Assembly: GCA_900471525.1 (NCBI GenBank)
Contig: UCEZ01000031.1
Location: 164,259 to 228,258 of the forward strand
Direction of reading: 5' to 3'
Source: Hyphomicrobiales bacterium
GTDB taxonomy: Bacteria > Pseudomonadota > Alphaproteobacteria > Rhizobiales > Rhizobiaceae
Length of the DNA stretch: 64,000 bases
This document shows positions 9,343-17,898 of this stretch, one piece after another. Every line of letters begins with the position of its first letter. Position 1 is the stretch's first letter. The notes beneath the pieces were generated by a model. It did no database searches and had not been told where the DNA came from. It saw only the letters and a list, made by a program, of their open reading frames with translations. A program made the position numbers and the translations under genes.

Positions 9343-10590
9343 TCACTGCGCCGCGACAACATTGTGCACAAGCGGCTTTCCGATCAATTTCTCAAGAATA
9401 TCCCGTTGGCGATCGAGGCAGTCCGCCAGCCGGAACCGCCTCTCGACCGTCCGACGCGCCGCAGCGCGCATTGCGAAGTGGCCTTCCGGATTAGCCAGGG
9501 CGCCGAGGATGGCCTCGGCGAGTGCGTCCGTGTCGAAGAACGGCACCAATAGTCCGTTCCGGCCGGCGCGTATAACCTCCCGGACAGGCGCGGTATCCGA
9601 TCCAATGACCAGAGCGCCGCACGCCATTGCCTCCAACACCGACCAAGACAAAACGAACGGATAGGTCAGGTAGAGGTGCGCGGCCGAGATCTGGAAAAGC
9701 TGCCGCAAAACTGAATGCGGCACCACGCCGGGAAAGAGGATATTTTCCTGCGGTATGTCCAGCGATTCCAAGAGGTGGTCCTTCCACGCGCCGCCGCCGG
9801 GCGGCGGCACACCATAGCTGGCGCCATCTCCGCCGACAAAAACGAACAGCGCATCGGGGCGCTGGCGTACAACCTTGGCGGCAGCCGCCAAAGCCTGTGG
9901 AAATCCGCGATAAGGCTCAAGGTCGCGCGCGACAAAGGTAACAATGGGAGGACCATTGCCACTGAGCACGCGCCCATCCGAAAGCGTGACCGAGGTTGTC
10001 GGGTCCGGCCGAAACCGGACTGTATCGATCCCCTCATGGCACACCGAAATGCGTTCCCTGATATCGGCGGGATACAGACTTCTCTGCCATTCCGTGGGGC
10101 TGATACCAGCCTCGATGGCCTCAAGCGACAGAAGCTGCGCGATGTTGCGCAGCCGCAGCCTCTTGCGCGTTTCCAGATCGGGCTGATCGTCGGGCACGAA
10201 CCCGATATCCGCCCCCTCCGATCGATAGAAGAACTCGCAATACCCCAATGCGGGCACGTTCGGCAGGACGTCCTTCAGGAACATCATGCTTCCCCAGCCG
10301 ATATGGCCGACGACAACATCGGGCACCAGCCCCTGCCGCGCCATGGCGTCGAGCGTTTCGGCGACGCGATGGCCGATTCGCGCGTGATGATCGGGAGTAC
10401 CCATGTGCCGGGCCATGTGTGGATTTGCGCGCGGGCCGGATTCCGCTCGATGTCGAACGACGCGAACGGATGGGATCTTCTGATCTATGGTTTCTGTGAT
10501 GAGGCTTACCTCATTGCCCGCCTGCGCGAGCTGAGCGGCCAAGGCAGCGAACTGACCAAAACCCCGTCGATGAACAAACGCCACGTGCAT
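9343..10590 (-). CDS. wgcA: GT4-family glycosyltransferase
   Basis: A 415-residue GT-B glycosyltransferase. The N-terminal domain starts MHVAFVHRRGFGQFAALAAQ. A GT4 C-terminal domain follows from about residue 190: VTFVARDLEPYRGF, then FVFVGGDGASYG, then SWSVLEAMACGALVIGSDTAPVREV. This last block replaces the usual E-x7-E region and keeps the second Glu. It lies alone between wggR and wgaA, matching the place of expC (wgcA) in S. meliloti. It may be transcribed from wggR or from its own promoter in the 146-base gap containing a hairpin repeat. Predicted to add one sugar of the galactoglucan unit in the cytoplasm. Confidence 0.87.
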   Translation of the reverse strand: MHVAFVHRRGFGQFAALAAQLAQAGNEVSLITETIDQKIPSVRVVRHRAESGPRANPHMARHMGTPDHHARIGHRVAETLDAMARQGLVPDVVVGHIGWGSMMFLKDVLPNVPALGYCEFFYRSEGADIGFVPDDQPDLETRKRLRLRNIAQLLSLEAIEAGISPTEWQRSLYPADIRERISVCHEGIDTVRFRPDPTTSVTLSDGRVLSGNGPPIVTFVARDLEPYRGFPQALAAAAKVVRQRPDALFVFVGGDGASYGVPPPGGGAWKDHLLESLDIPQENILFPGVVPHSVLRQLFQISAAHLYLTYPFVLSWSVLEAMACGALVIGSDTAPVREVIRAGRNGLLVPFFDTDALAEAILGALANPEGHFAMRAAARRTVERRFRLADCLDRQRDILEKLIGKPLVHNVVAAQ

Positions 10591-10599
10591 CGCGCCTAA

Positions 10600-10705
10600 A
10601 GCCTTTCCAGCAAAAGTGCGAAGCGGTTCTGCGTCCGGAAATGCGCAGAATCAAAGAGACAGAGCATTTCAGGTGATCCCGCTTTCACCGGAAATGCTCT
10701 AGTCT
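10600..10705. repeat. Rhizobiaceae-type intergenic palindromic repeat (RIME-like)
   Basis: This gap between wggR and wgcA contains an AAGCGGTTCTGCGTCCGGAA segment and then a long hairpin at 10661-10700. The arms AGAGCATTTC and GAAATGCTCT are extended inward by GGTGA/TCACC after one mismatch. The layout (AAGCGGTT..TGCGTCCGGAA followed by a GAGCATTTC hairpin) is that of a family of dispersed intergenic palindromes I recall from rhizobial genomes. It could end transcription or stabilise the wggR 3' end. Confidence 0.6.
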
Positions 10706-10736
10706 CCATTGCCAGACCCACGGCATCGCTCACCAC

Positions 10737-11309
10737 CTAGACGCCGTACCGTGAAGCGGTGCCCCAGGCCAGCTCGAGCTGGTGCAGCGTCTGGAAAGCA
10801 GTCTCAAGCATCCGCTGGTCCTGGTCGCCGCGATTCACCGCGCGCTCATAGGACATGGCCGCGTCACGGAGATTTGCCCTCAGCTGCCGCCCCTTCTCTG
10901 TCAACTTGATGCGTGCGGACCGCTTGTCGCGCTGGGAGGCAACGCGATCAATGTAGTCGCCGTCGGCAAGCTGCTTCAGATAGTAGGAAACATTGGAGCC
11001 AACATAATGCCCACGATCCAGAAGCTCGGCGACCGAGAGCTCCGAGTCGCCGATTGCCAGTAGAATCATCGCCTGTGCCGGCCCGACGTCATCGACACGA
11101 AGCTTGGTCAGCTCCGCCCGGATCAGGCCCGCAAACCGCCGGCTTGCCCGCTCCATGAGGCGAGCAAGCTCGAAATATGTAATCTGCCGGAGGTCACTAA
11201 ACTCGGCATCCTGAGGATACCCGGGGTCAGTTTGTGCTGCCTGCCCCTTATTTAGAGTTCCCAGATCATCATTCAATTCGGACAGATTCAGCACACTATT
11301 TTCCTTCAC
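10737..11309 (-). CDS. wggR: MarR-family regulator of galactoglucan synthesis (WggR/ExpG)
   Basis: A 190-residue protein starting at a GTG with GGAGAG upstream. It has the MarR winged-helix layout: QAMILLAIGDSELSVAELL, then the recognition region YVGSNVSYYLKQLADGDYI, then the wing SQRDKRSARIKLTEKGR. The N-terminal 35 residues are an extension. It is divergent from wgdA, and a perfect palindrome (11332-11350) lies 23 bases upstream, so it may regulate itself and wgdA. In S. meliloti ExpG/WggR activates the exp operons, for example under low phosphate or with ExpR signalling. Synteny with neighbours on both sides supports the name. Confidence 0.9.
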   Translation of the reverse strand: MKENSVLNLSELNDDLGTLNKGQAAQTDPGYPQDAEFSDLRQITYFELARLMERASRRFAGLIRAELTKLRVDDVGPAQAMILLAIGDSELSVAELLDRGHYVGSNVSYYLKQLADGDYIDRVASQRDKRSARIKLTEKGRQLRANLRDAAMSYERAVNRGDQDQRMLETAFQTLHQLELAWGTASRYGV

Positions 11310-11331
11310 TTAACTCTCCGCTTCGGAAAAG

Positions 11332-11350
11332 TACTTCAAAAATTGAAGTA
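11332..11350. promoter_or_regulatory. WggR-type palindrome between wggR and wgdA
   Basis: TACTTCAA-AAA-TTGAAGTA: perfect 8-bp arms and a 3-bp spacer. A further TCTTCAAA lies just to the right and may be an extra half-site. The site is 23 bases from the wggR start and about 155 from the wgdA ATG, so it can serve both divergent genes. It matches the 8-3-8 layout of the three other sites in this window. Confidence 0.8.
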
Positions 11351-11505
11351 ATCTTCAAATATGCCCATCACCCCTGATTAACCTGAGCTTGCACAAGTCC
11401 TCCCTTCTGTGCCAGATTAGCAAAAGCAATGCTACACTTCCGCCCAGTTACAACCATTTCTGCCCTCCAGAAGATGGCTATAACGTTAACTCAAGGCAAA
11501 TTGCC

Positions 11506-13266
11506 ATGCGTGATACTGTTCAAAATGATACAAGAAGCAAGAGTCAAATTTTGGGAGGCAAAGATCAAAACAACCCCGGATTGCTGATATCGCAAGCAAA
11601 GCGTGTATTCTTGTCCGGGTTACTCTATGCGGCGGCGCTTAGCGTGTGTCTCAATTTATTACAACTCACGATGCCTCTGTTTATGCTCCAAGTCCATGAC
11701 AGGGTGCTCAACAGTCAGAGCATGGACACGCTCGTCATGCTCACCATTTTGGCGATCGGCGCCCTTGTCGTGCTCGGGGTTCTGGAATTCATCCGCGCCC
11801 TCTCTTTCCAGGCCATCGGTGGCGCGCTCGTGCGCCGTTTGAACATGCCAGTCCTGGCCGCCGCCGTTCAGGCCTCGGTTGACCAGGGCCTGTCGCGCGC
11901 GACCCAGTCGCTTCGGGACATCGCGGAATTGCGAAGCTTCCTGACTTCGTCAGCGGTGACCGCGCCCCTCGACGCGGCCTGGTCACCGATCTTCCTCGGC
12001 GCCCTTTTCATCTTGCATCCGCTTTTCGGCCTTATTGGCGCGGTCTCCGCGGCGCTGCTCCTTTGCGGCGGTCTGGTCACGGACATGTTGACACGCCAAC
12101 TCACCAAGGAAGCGAACCAGACAAATATCGAGGCCGTGTCCAAGATTGGTGCATCGCTGCGACATGCCGAGGCTATCGAGGCTATGGGTATGCTGCCGGC
12201 CCTGGCAAATCGTTGGCGCGCCCTGCAAATGCAAGCCCTCAGTGCCTTTGAAACGAGTGGGAGCAGGAGCAAGGCGATGTCGTCCATCACCCGCAGCCTG
12301 CGCTATTCCATCCAGATCGTCACCCTGGCAGCCGGAGCGTTTCTCGTGCTGGAGCAGGCAATCACGCCCGGCGCGATGATGGCATCGAGCATTCTTGTCG
12401 GGCGCCTCCTGATACCCTTCGATTCGATCATCGACAATTGGCGGCAGTGGGTTCTGGCGATCGCCGGCTGGCGTCGCCTTGAGGCAACCCTCAAGATGGA
12501 CCTTGCGATCCGCCAAACGATGCCGACGCCGCATTCGTCGGGCGACATCGTGGTCGACAAGCTGGTCTACGCAGCCCCGGGACTAGATGTGCCGATCATC
12601 AAGGGCATTTCTTTCTCGCTCTCTCCAGGCGAGGTTCTGGGCGTGGTCGGTCCCTCCGCAGCAGGCAAATCGACCCTCGCGCGCCTGCTGGTCGGAATCT
12701 TGCGACCCACGTCCGGCGGCGTCTTCCTCGACGGCAACAACACCTATCTCTGGGAGCGCAGCTCGTTCGGCCAAGTGGTCGGATATCTGCCGCAATCCGT
12801 ATCGCTTTTGGAAGGCACGATTCGAGAAAACATTGGGCGGATGGCCGAAAGCGATCCATACAAAGTGCTGGAGGCGGCGCGACTGGCCGACATCCACGAC
12901 ATGATCGGACGCCTGCAACTCGGCTACGACACTCCGGTCGGCGACGGACACCTGACCCTTTCCGGAGGGCAGCGGCAGCGCATAGCGTTGGCGCGCTGCC
13001 TCTACAACAGGCCTCGTCTCATCGTGCTCGACGAGCCGAACGCAAACCTGGATGCGATTGGCGAGCAGGCTCTCATCCGCGCGATCCAGCACGCGCGCGG
13101 CGACGGCGCGATCGTCATCATAATCGCTCACAGGCCAGCCATCATGCAAGTCGCCGACAAGCTGCTCGTGCTCGAAAACGGCCGTGTCACACAGTTCGGG
13201 CCGCGAGCCGACGTGATTCCGGCCACAATGCCGGGCGAAGCACGCCGCGAGGTGGCCGCGATATGA
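11506..13266 (+). CDS. wgdA: type I secretion ABC transporter (PrsD-like)
   Basis: The ATG at 11506 gives 586 residues, the usual size; an upstream TTG at 11389 would add 39 low-complexity residues. The N-terminal half is a membrane domain (LLYAAALSVCLNLLQLTMPLFML, and others). The C-terminal ATPase has Walker A GPSAAGKST, signature LSGGQRQRIALARCL, Walker B LIVLDEPNANLD and a switch His in IIAHRP. It corresponds to ExpD1 and is expected to energise secretion with WgdB. WgeA, an RTX protein encoded next door, is the obvious substrate. The stop overlaps the wgdB start by 4 bases (ATGA). Confidence 0.92.
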   Translation: MRDTVQNDTRSKSQILGGKDQNNPGLLISQAKRVFLSGLLYAAALSVCLNLLQLTMPLFMLQVHDRVLNSQSMDTLVMLTILAIGALVVLGVLEFIRALSFQAIGGALVRRLNMPVLAAAVQASVDQGLSRATQSLRDIAELRSFLTSSAVTAPLDAAWSPIFLGALFILHPLFGLIGAVSAALLLCGGLVTDMLTRQLTKEANQTNIEAVSKIGASLRHAEAIEAMGMLPALANRWRALQMQALSAFETSGSRSKAMSSITRSLRYSIQIVTLAAGAFLVLEQAITPGAMMASSILVGRLLIPFDSIIDNWRQWVLAIAGWRRLEATLKMDLAIRQTMPTPHSSGDIVVDKLVYAAPGLDVPIIKGISFSLSPGEVLGVVGPSAAGKSTLARLLVGILRPTSGGVFLDGNNTYLWERSSFGQVVGYLPQSVSLLEGTIRENIGRMAESDPYKVLEAARLADIHDMIGRLQLGYDTPVGDGHLTLSGGQRQRIALARCLYNRPRLIVLDEPNANLDAIGEQALIRAIQHARGDGAIVIIIAHRPAIMQVADKLLVLENGRVTQFGPRADVIPATMPGEARREVAAI

Positions 13267-14663
13267 CGGAGAAGAAGCCCCTCGCGATCCGCCTCGATCT
13301 TTCCGAGCGTCGCCTCCAACAGCATCAGCCAGTGTCGCTGAATGTCAGCCCCTCGGACTTGGAATTCGAACAGCTTGATACCCGCTCGCCGCTCCGCCGT
13401 CTTGTCATCGCGGGGATCGCCACGATCCTGGTGTCTTTCGGAGGATTTTTCACCTGGGCGTTTTCGGTCGAGCTCAGCAGCGCGACGGTCGCCAACGGCA
13501 CGGTCATCGTCGATTCAAAACGCAAGACCATCACCCATTTCGAAGGCGGCGTGATGAGCCGGCTGCTTGTCCAGGAGGGCGACAAGGTTTCCGCCGGGCA
13601 GCCCCTGATCGAGCTGGAGGATACGCGTGCCCGCTCCAGCCTGCAGTCGCTCCGGATCCGCCGCGTCGGCCTGATCGCGAAACTGGCCCGACTGAAGGCC
13701 GAGCAGGCCGAAATGCCGCAGGTCGACTTTCCACACGATTTCGGCGATGCCCAGGACGTTGCCGTCGATGACGCCGTAAAGGCCGAGACAGTCTTTTTCG
13801 AAAAGCGGCGCGAGACCAAGGAGGGGCGCGTCGAGGTCCAGAAAAAGACCATCGAGGAATATGCCGAACAGGCGAAATCGCTCGACATCCAGATCCATGC
13901 GGCCGACCAGCAGATCGCCTTGATCGCCGAACAGCGCGCGGCAATAGCAACTCTGGTGCAGAAAGGTGCTGCCCCGCGCACGCGGCTCATCGATATCGAC
14001 TCCAGGCTGAGCGAGCTTGCGCGGGAACGGGGCGAACTCGTCGGCGGCAAAGCCCAGGCAGAAAAAGCCGGAGCAGGCGCCCAGCTTGCGCTGATCGGAA
14101 TTGAAAGCGAGTTTCAATCGACCACTGCCGGCGAAATCACGACGTCGCGCGTCGAACTCCTGGATGTCGAGGAGCAGATCACCGCTTCACAGGACGTATT
14201 GCGGCGCCTTGAGATCCGCTCTCCGCAGGACGGCATTGTCAGCGACATCCTGCTGCGCACCCCCGGCAGTGCAGTCACGCCCGGCCAGCCCTTGATCGAG
14301 ATCGTTCCGGAAAACGAGCCGCTGCTGGTCGAGATGCGCGTCAATCCTCGCGACATCGACAGCATCGCCGTCGGCTCGCGGACACAAGTCCGGTTGACCG
14401 CCTATAATCAGCGTTCCCGCCTGCCGATGGAAGGCACCATCACATATGTCGCTGCGGACCAGTCGGTCGATGAAAAATCAAACAGCGCGTTTTTCGTCGC
14501 GCGCGCCAAACTCGATACGGCGTCACTCAAGGCAAACCCCGATGTCCGCCTTTATCCTGGCATGCCCGCGGAGGTGCTGATCGTCCACGAGTCACGCCGT
14601 GCGATCGACTACCTCACCTCCCCCGTCCTCGAAAGCTTCAACCGCGCGTTCAGGGAGGATTGA
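13263..14663 (+). CDS. wgdB: type I secretion membrane fusion protein (HlyD family)
   Basis: A 466-residue HlyD/PrtE-type adaptor. A cytoplasmic N-terminus is followed by one membrane span (about residues 43-65, LVIAGIATILVSFGGFFTWAF). Then come a lipoyl-like half (VDSKRKTITHFEGGVMSRLL), a long coiled-coil rich in Glu and Arg, the second lipoyl half (IRSPQDGIVSDILLRTPG) and a beta-rich C-terminus. It bridges WgdA to an outer-membrane channel, which is not encoded here. It is coupled to wgdA by an ATGA overlap. It corresponds to ExpD2. Confidence 0.92.
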   Translation: MTEKKPLAIRLDLSERRLQQHQPVSLNVSPSDLEFEQLDTRSPLRRLVIAGIATILVSFGGFFTWAFSVELSSATVANGTVIVDSKRKTITHFEGGVMSRLLVQEGDKVSAGQPLIELEDTRARSSLQSLRIRRVGLIAKLARLKAEQAEMPQVDFPHDFGDAQDVAVDDAVKAETVFFEKRRETKEGRVEVQKKTIEEYAEQAKSLDIQIHAADQQIALIAEQRAAIATLVQKGAAPRTRLIDIDSRLSELARERGELVGGKAQAEKAGAGAQLALIGIESEFQSTTAGEITTSRVELLDVEEQITASQDVLRRLEIRSPQDGIVSDILLRTPGSAVTPGQPLIEIVPENEPLLVEMRVNPRDIDSIAVGSRTQVRLTAYNQRSRLPMEGTITYVAADQSVDEKSNSAFFVARAKLDTASLKANPDVRLYPGMPAEVLIVHESRRAIDYLTSPVLESFNRAFRED

Positions 14664-14693
14664 TGTTCGCGTCATGCGGCACTGCAACATAAT

Positions 14694-14712
14694 TACTTCG
14701 TATTTTGAAGTA
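14694..14712. promoter_or_regulatory. WggR-type palindrome upstream of wgeA
   Basis: TACTTCGT-ATT-TTGAAGTA: six of eight arm positions pair. It lies 31 bases after the wgdB stop and about 218 bases before the wgeA ATG, in strongly AT-rich DNA. A second TACTTCAT half-site is at 14738-14745. The layout is the same as the sites at 9319, 11332 and 26428. Confidence 0.72.
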
Positions 14713-14929
14713 ATTTCAATGTAAACCATATCAATTTTACTTCATAAAATGCGAAATTCTCGAAATAAATCATGAATTCGACTCATTTTGAGAAATATAT
14801 TTCTCAAAATCCAACACAAGAGCGCAGGTTATGCTTGCGCTCTATTTTTTTGCAGTGCACATTTCAGGCGCGAAATCGTCGCAGCCAGCGCCGACAACGC
14901 GAACATATCAATCCGAAGAGGAGAGGCAG

Positions 14930-15589
14930 ATGGCCACATTGGAAGGCGGAGCATACGACGACGCGCTGTTCGGCTCCCGTTTCAACGATTTCATTCGCGC
15001 CCATGGGGGCGATGATTTCGTGAGCGGCGGCAACGGGCACGACCTCGTGTTCGGGGGCGACGGTGACGACTTGCTGTTCGGCGGAAAGGGAAATGATTCC
15101 CTGTTCGGCGGCGAGGGCAGCGACTTGCTGAACGGTGAAAACGGGAATGACAACCTCGTTGGCGGCTGGGGTGATGACCTTCTGTACGGCGACAAGGGCA
15201 ACGACACCTTGCTCGGCGGACAGGGAAGCGACCTCCTGTCGGGCGGCAAGGGCAGCGACATACTTTACGGCGGCGACGGTGGGGACATCATCGACGGCGG
15301 CGCGGGCAACGACGTCCTGGCGGGCGGCGCTGGCCATGACGTCTTCGTCTTCAATGGCGGCGGCGGGAATGACGTCATTCTCGACTTTACCGCAGGTGAA
15401 GATCTCTTACAGATCTCCAAGGACATCAACGGCCTCGACGTGTCTTCGCCCGAAGACCTAGCCTCGCGTGTCACGCAGGTCGGCGGCAATGTCGTCGTGG
15501 ATCTCGGCCATGGCGATACGCTTACATTGGTCAATGTCGATGCAGACGACATCCATGCCAATCCCGAGCACTACTTCACCGTTCACTGA
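14930..15589 (+). CDS. wgeA: secreted RTX-type calcium-binding protein (ExpE1/NodO-like)
   Basis: The start is the ATG at 14930, chosen for its strong GAGGAGAGG ribosome site; it gives 219 residues. There is no N-terminal signal peptide, as expected for a type I substrate. About twelve GGxGxDxLx nonapeptides run from residue 33 to 140, followed by a C-terminal secretion region with DVILDFTAGEDLLQIS and the hydrophobic LTLVNVDADDIHANP end. In S. meliloti, ExpE1 resembles NodO of R. leguminosarum. WgdAB next to it is the likely exporter. It is the first gene of the wge unit and is preceded by a WggR-type palindrome. Confidence 0.92.
   Translation: MATLEGGAYDDALFGSRFNDFIRAHGGDDFVSGGNGHDLVFGGDGDDLLFGGKGNDSLFGGEGSDLLNGENGNDNLVGGWGDDLLYGDKGNDTLLGGQGSDLLSGGKGSDILYGGDGGDIIDGGAGNDVLAGGAGHDVFVFNGGGGNDVILDFTAGEDLLQISKDINGLDVSSPEDLASRVTQVGGNVVVDLGHGDTLTLVNVDADDIHANPEHYFTVH
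15026..15349 (+). repeat. twelve tandem 27-bp units encoding RTX nonapeptides
   Basis: Twelve in-frame 27-base units within wgeA encode GGxGxDxLx, beginning GGNGHDLVF and ending GGAGHDVFV. Units differ at the variable positions (N, D, K, E, W, Q, A after GG), so codons are diversified and the array is old rather than freshly expanded. Each turn would bind calcium in a parallel beta-roll. Confidence 0.9.
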
Positions 15590-15600
15590 ACCTGAGTTTT

Positions 15601-15630
15601 GCGCGCCCTGCTTCCTCCCGTGGGGCGTGC
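15601..15630 (+). terminator. hairpin between wgeA and wgeB, possible partial terminator or processing stem
   Basis: GCGCGCCC (15601-15608) can pair with GGGCGTGC (15623-15630) with one G-T pair. It lies just after the wgeA stop and is followed by TCTTCC rather than a proper T-run. This would suit partial termination or 3'-end protection, letting the secreted WgeA be made in excess over the downstream transferases. The structure is moderate and untested. Confidence 0.4.
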
Positions 15631-15654
15631 TCTTCCGATCCAGAGGGGCCGCGT

Positions 15655-17898
15655 GTGACGTTCGACGAAAAGATAGGCGCCACGGGTGCTTTCAGGAACG
15701 CAAATATCTTTCGGCTCGGCACGGAGCTGGCCGTCCTCATCTGGGATCTCCCCCCAACCCTTCTCGCCAGCACAAGGTGTCTGCTGTCGATGGAGCAGTC
15801 TCCGGTACCGCTCGTCAGCATGATGCTGCCGCTCGGCAACGGAGGGCAACGCATGTTCTGGGCGATGAGGCCTGAAAAACGGCCCGTGACCGTCGATATA
15901 TGCACGGAACACGGCGGCACCGCTGAAACCATCGTCATACAGCCGGTGCGCACGCTTGCCCCCCTCGATGTGGAGGCTCTTTTCGCGGATCTTGCACCGG
16001 ATGCCCGCATCAAGTTCATCAACAACCTGCTGACCGTGTGGCGAAGCGCCTTCCGCATTGCCGCCGACCATCTGTTCAACATGGTGGTCGAAGACGCCCT
16101 TCACGCACTCGTGCCCGAACCGCAAGCCGCCAGCATCGTCTGCCAGATTGCGCGAGCGAACCATCTCATCGAGACCGCGATCAATCCGGATCTGGGCGAC
16201 ATCACGGCGATCTACGCGATCGGTTCAACTTCGATCACACGCATCTCCGCAAGGCACGTCCTCCGACGCAGCGCAAAAAGCGGTCTGCAATTGTGCCATT
16301 TCATCGCGGAGGTGCCATCCCCTCCGTTTCTCATCGTTCTCCTCAGCAGGAATGGCCTCGCCATTCGCCAGCTTGCTGACGGCAAGCCGCGCCATGCCAG
16401 CCTCCAGAATTGGTGGGGCAAGAACCGTGAGGCGGTGGAACTGCGCGAAATGATTATCCGTCGGCTCGCCACCCTGCCGGAAGGCGGCGCCGCCACGGCG
16501 ATCGATCTTCAAACGCGCGCCCCGTTGGCGGCAAGCCGGATTGCGAAGTCGTCGATGCACCCGTCCGGGGAGGTCGATCTCGCCCTGGCACTCGAAGGCG
16601 GTCTTCTGGCCGGCGGCTGGTTCCATGCTCCATCGTCGGCATTCGCCGGCATCGACTACGTCAAGGAAGACGGCACGGCCGTACCGCTCGACGGAAACAA
16701 CTACAAATTCCCGGCATGGGCGCAAGACAAGGACGAGAAGAGCAAGACCGACGTGACCGGTTTCGTTGCCTGGATTCCGTTCACGGAATCCCCCGGACCG
16801 CTGCTGCAACCCCGATTTCAGATGCGCCTTGCCTCGGGAGCGGTCAGGCCGCTGATACCGAAGCCGCAGCCTTTCGAGCCCGCAACCCAGCGAAACCATG
16901 TCCTGCGCGCCGTACCGCCGCAGCATGCGGTCGACAGCGCCTTCCGCACGATCCTCGCTCCCGCCCTGCAGGACATCGAACGGCGATTGGGCAAAACCAT
17001 AGAGGTCGACAGCACAAAGGACTACAGCCTGCCCGAAACCGCGCCGCTCGTTTCCATCGTCGTGCCCCTCTACAAGGTTCTCGATTTCCTGCGTTTCCAG
17101 TTGTCGGGGATGGCCACGGACCCTTGGCTCGCGGCCAATGCGGAGGTCATCTACGTCCTCGATTCACCTGAAATCCAGGATGAGACGGAGCACCTGCTGG
17201 GCGGTCTGCATCTTCTGCACGGGCTGCCGATGAAGTTGGTGGTTATGAACCGCAACGGTGGCTACGCGCGTGCCTGCAATGCCGGCGCACGTTTTGCACG
17301 CGGCTCGATCCTTGTCATGCTCAATTCGGATGTCGTGCCCTGCGCGCCCGGCTGGCTGCAGACCCTGTCGCGGCCGCTGTTGGAAAACAGGACGTTGGGC
17401 GCCATCGGCCCGAAACTGCTCTTTGAAGACGGATCGCTGCAGCACGCCGGGCTGTATTTCGGCCGCGATCAGCGCGGCATCTGGTTGAACCACCATTTCC
17501 ACAAGGGCATGCCCGGCGATTACAGGCCGGCGCAACAGACTCGAGACGTGCCCGGCGTCACCGGCGCCTGCCTCGTATCCCGCCGAGAGACCTACGAGCG
17601 CGTCTGCGGCTTCACCGAGGACTACGTGATCGGCGATTATGAGGATAGCGACCTCTGCCTCAAGATCCGCCGCCTCGGGCTGCAGATCGCATATGAGCCG
17701 GCGGCGTGCCTCTATCATCTCGAACGCCGCTCGATCCGCCGCAGCCAGGATTACATGCGCGGCGTCGCCAGCCAGTACAATTCATGGCTGCACACGCAGC
17801 GCTGGGAGGACGACATCAGCGAACTGATGGCGAACCAATCCAGTAAAGACCCACATCACCCCGCAGCCGTGGGCATCCGGGAAAGGAGCGCAGCATGA
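15655..17898 (+). CDS. wgeB: large glycosyltransferase with C-terminal GT2 domain
   Basis: A 747-residue protein starting at GTG with AGAGGGG upstream. The first 440 residues are not a known catalytic fold to me. Around residues 318-330 there is a GWFHAP segment resembling one shared with WgeE and WgeF. The GT2 domain begins at PLVSIVVPLYKVL (about residue 464) and contains NRNGGYARACNAG, the metal-site variant VMLNSDVVP, VTGACLVSRRETY and the ED motif GDYEDSDLCLKIRR. It matches ExpE2. Predicted to add a sugar during galactoglucan assembly. The stop overlaps the wgeC start (ATGA). Confidence 0.85.
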   Translation: MTFDEKIGATGAFRNANIFRLGTELAVLIWDLPPTLLASTRCLLSMEQSPVPLVSMMLPLGNGGQRMFWAMRPEKRPVTVDICTEHGGTAETIVIQPVRTLAPLDVEALFADLAPDARIKFINNLLTVWRSAFRIAADHLFNMVVEDALHALVPEPQAASIVCQIARANHLIETAINPDLGDITAIYAIGSTSITRISARHVLRRSAKSGLQLCHFIAEVPSPPFLIVLLSRNGLAIRQLADGKPRHASLQNWWGKNREAVELREMIIRRLATLPEGGAATAIDLQTRAPLAASRIAKSSMHPSGEVDLALALEGGLLAGGWFHAPSSAFAGIDYVKEDGTAVPLDGNNYKFPAWAQDKDEKSKTDVTGFVAWIPFTESPGPLLQPRFQMRLASGAVRPLIPKPQPFEPATQRNHVLRAVPPQHAVDSAFRTILAPALQDIERRLGKTIEVDSTKDYSLPETAPLVSIVVPLYKVLDFLRFQLSGMATDPWLAANAEVIYVLDSPEIQDETEHLLGGLHLLHGLPMKLVVMNRNGGYARACNAGARFARGSILVMLNSDVVPCAPGWLQTLSRPLLENRTLGAIGPKLLFEDGSLQHAGLYFGRDQRGIWLNHHFHKGMPGDYRPAQQTRDVPGVTGACLVSRRETYERVCGFTEDYVIGDYEDSDLCLKIRRLGLQIAYEPAACLYHLERRSIRRSQDYMRGVASQYNSWLHTQRWEDDISELMANQSSKDPHHPAAVGIRERSAA

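Noticed and set aside
15026..15349. Tandem repeats resembling a CRISPR-like array
   Set aside because: The 27-base units are contiguous, in frame and encode RTX nonapeptides; there are no spacers.
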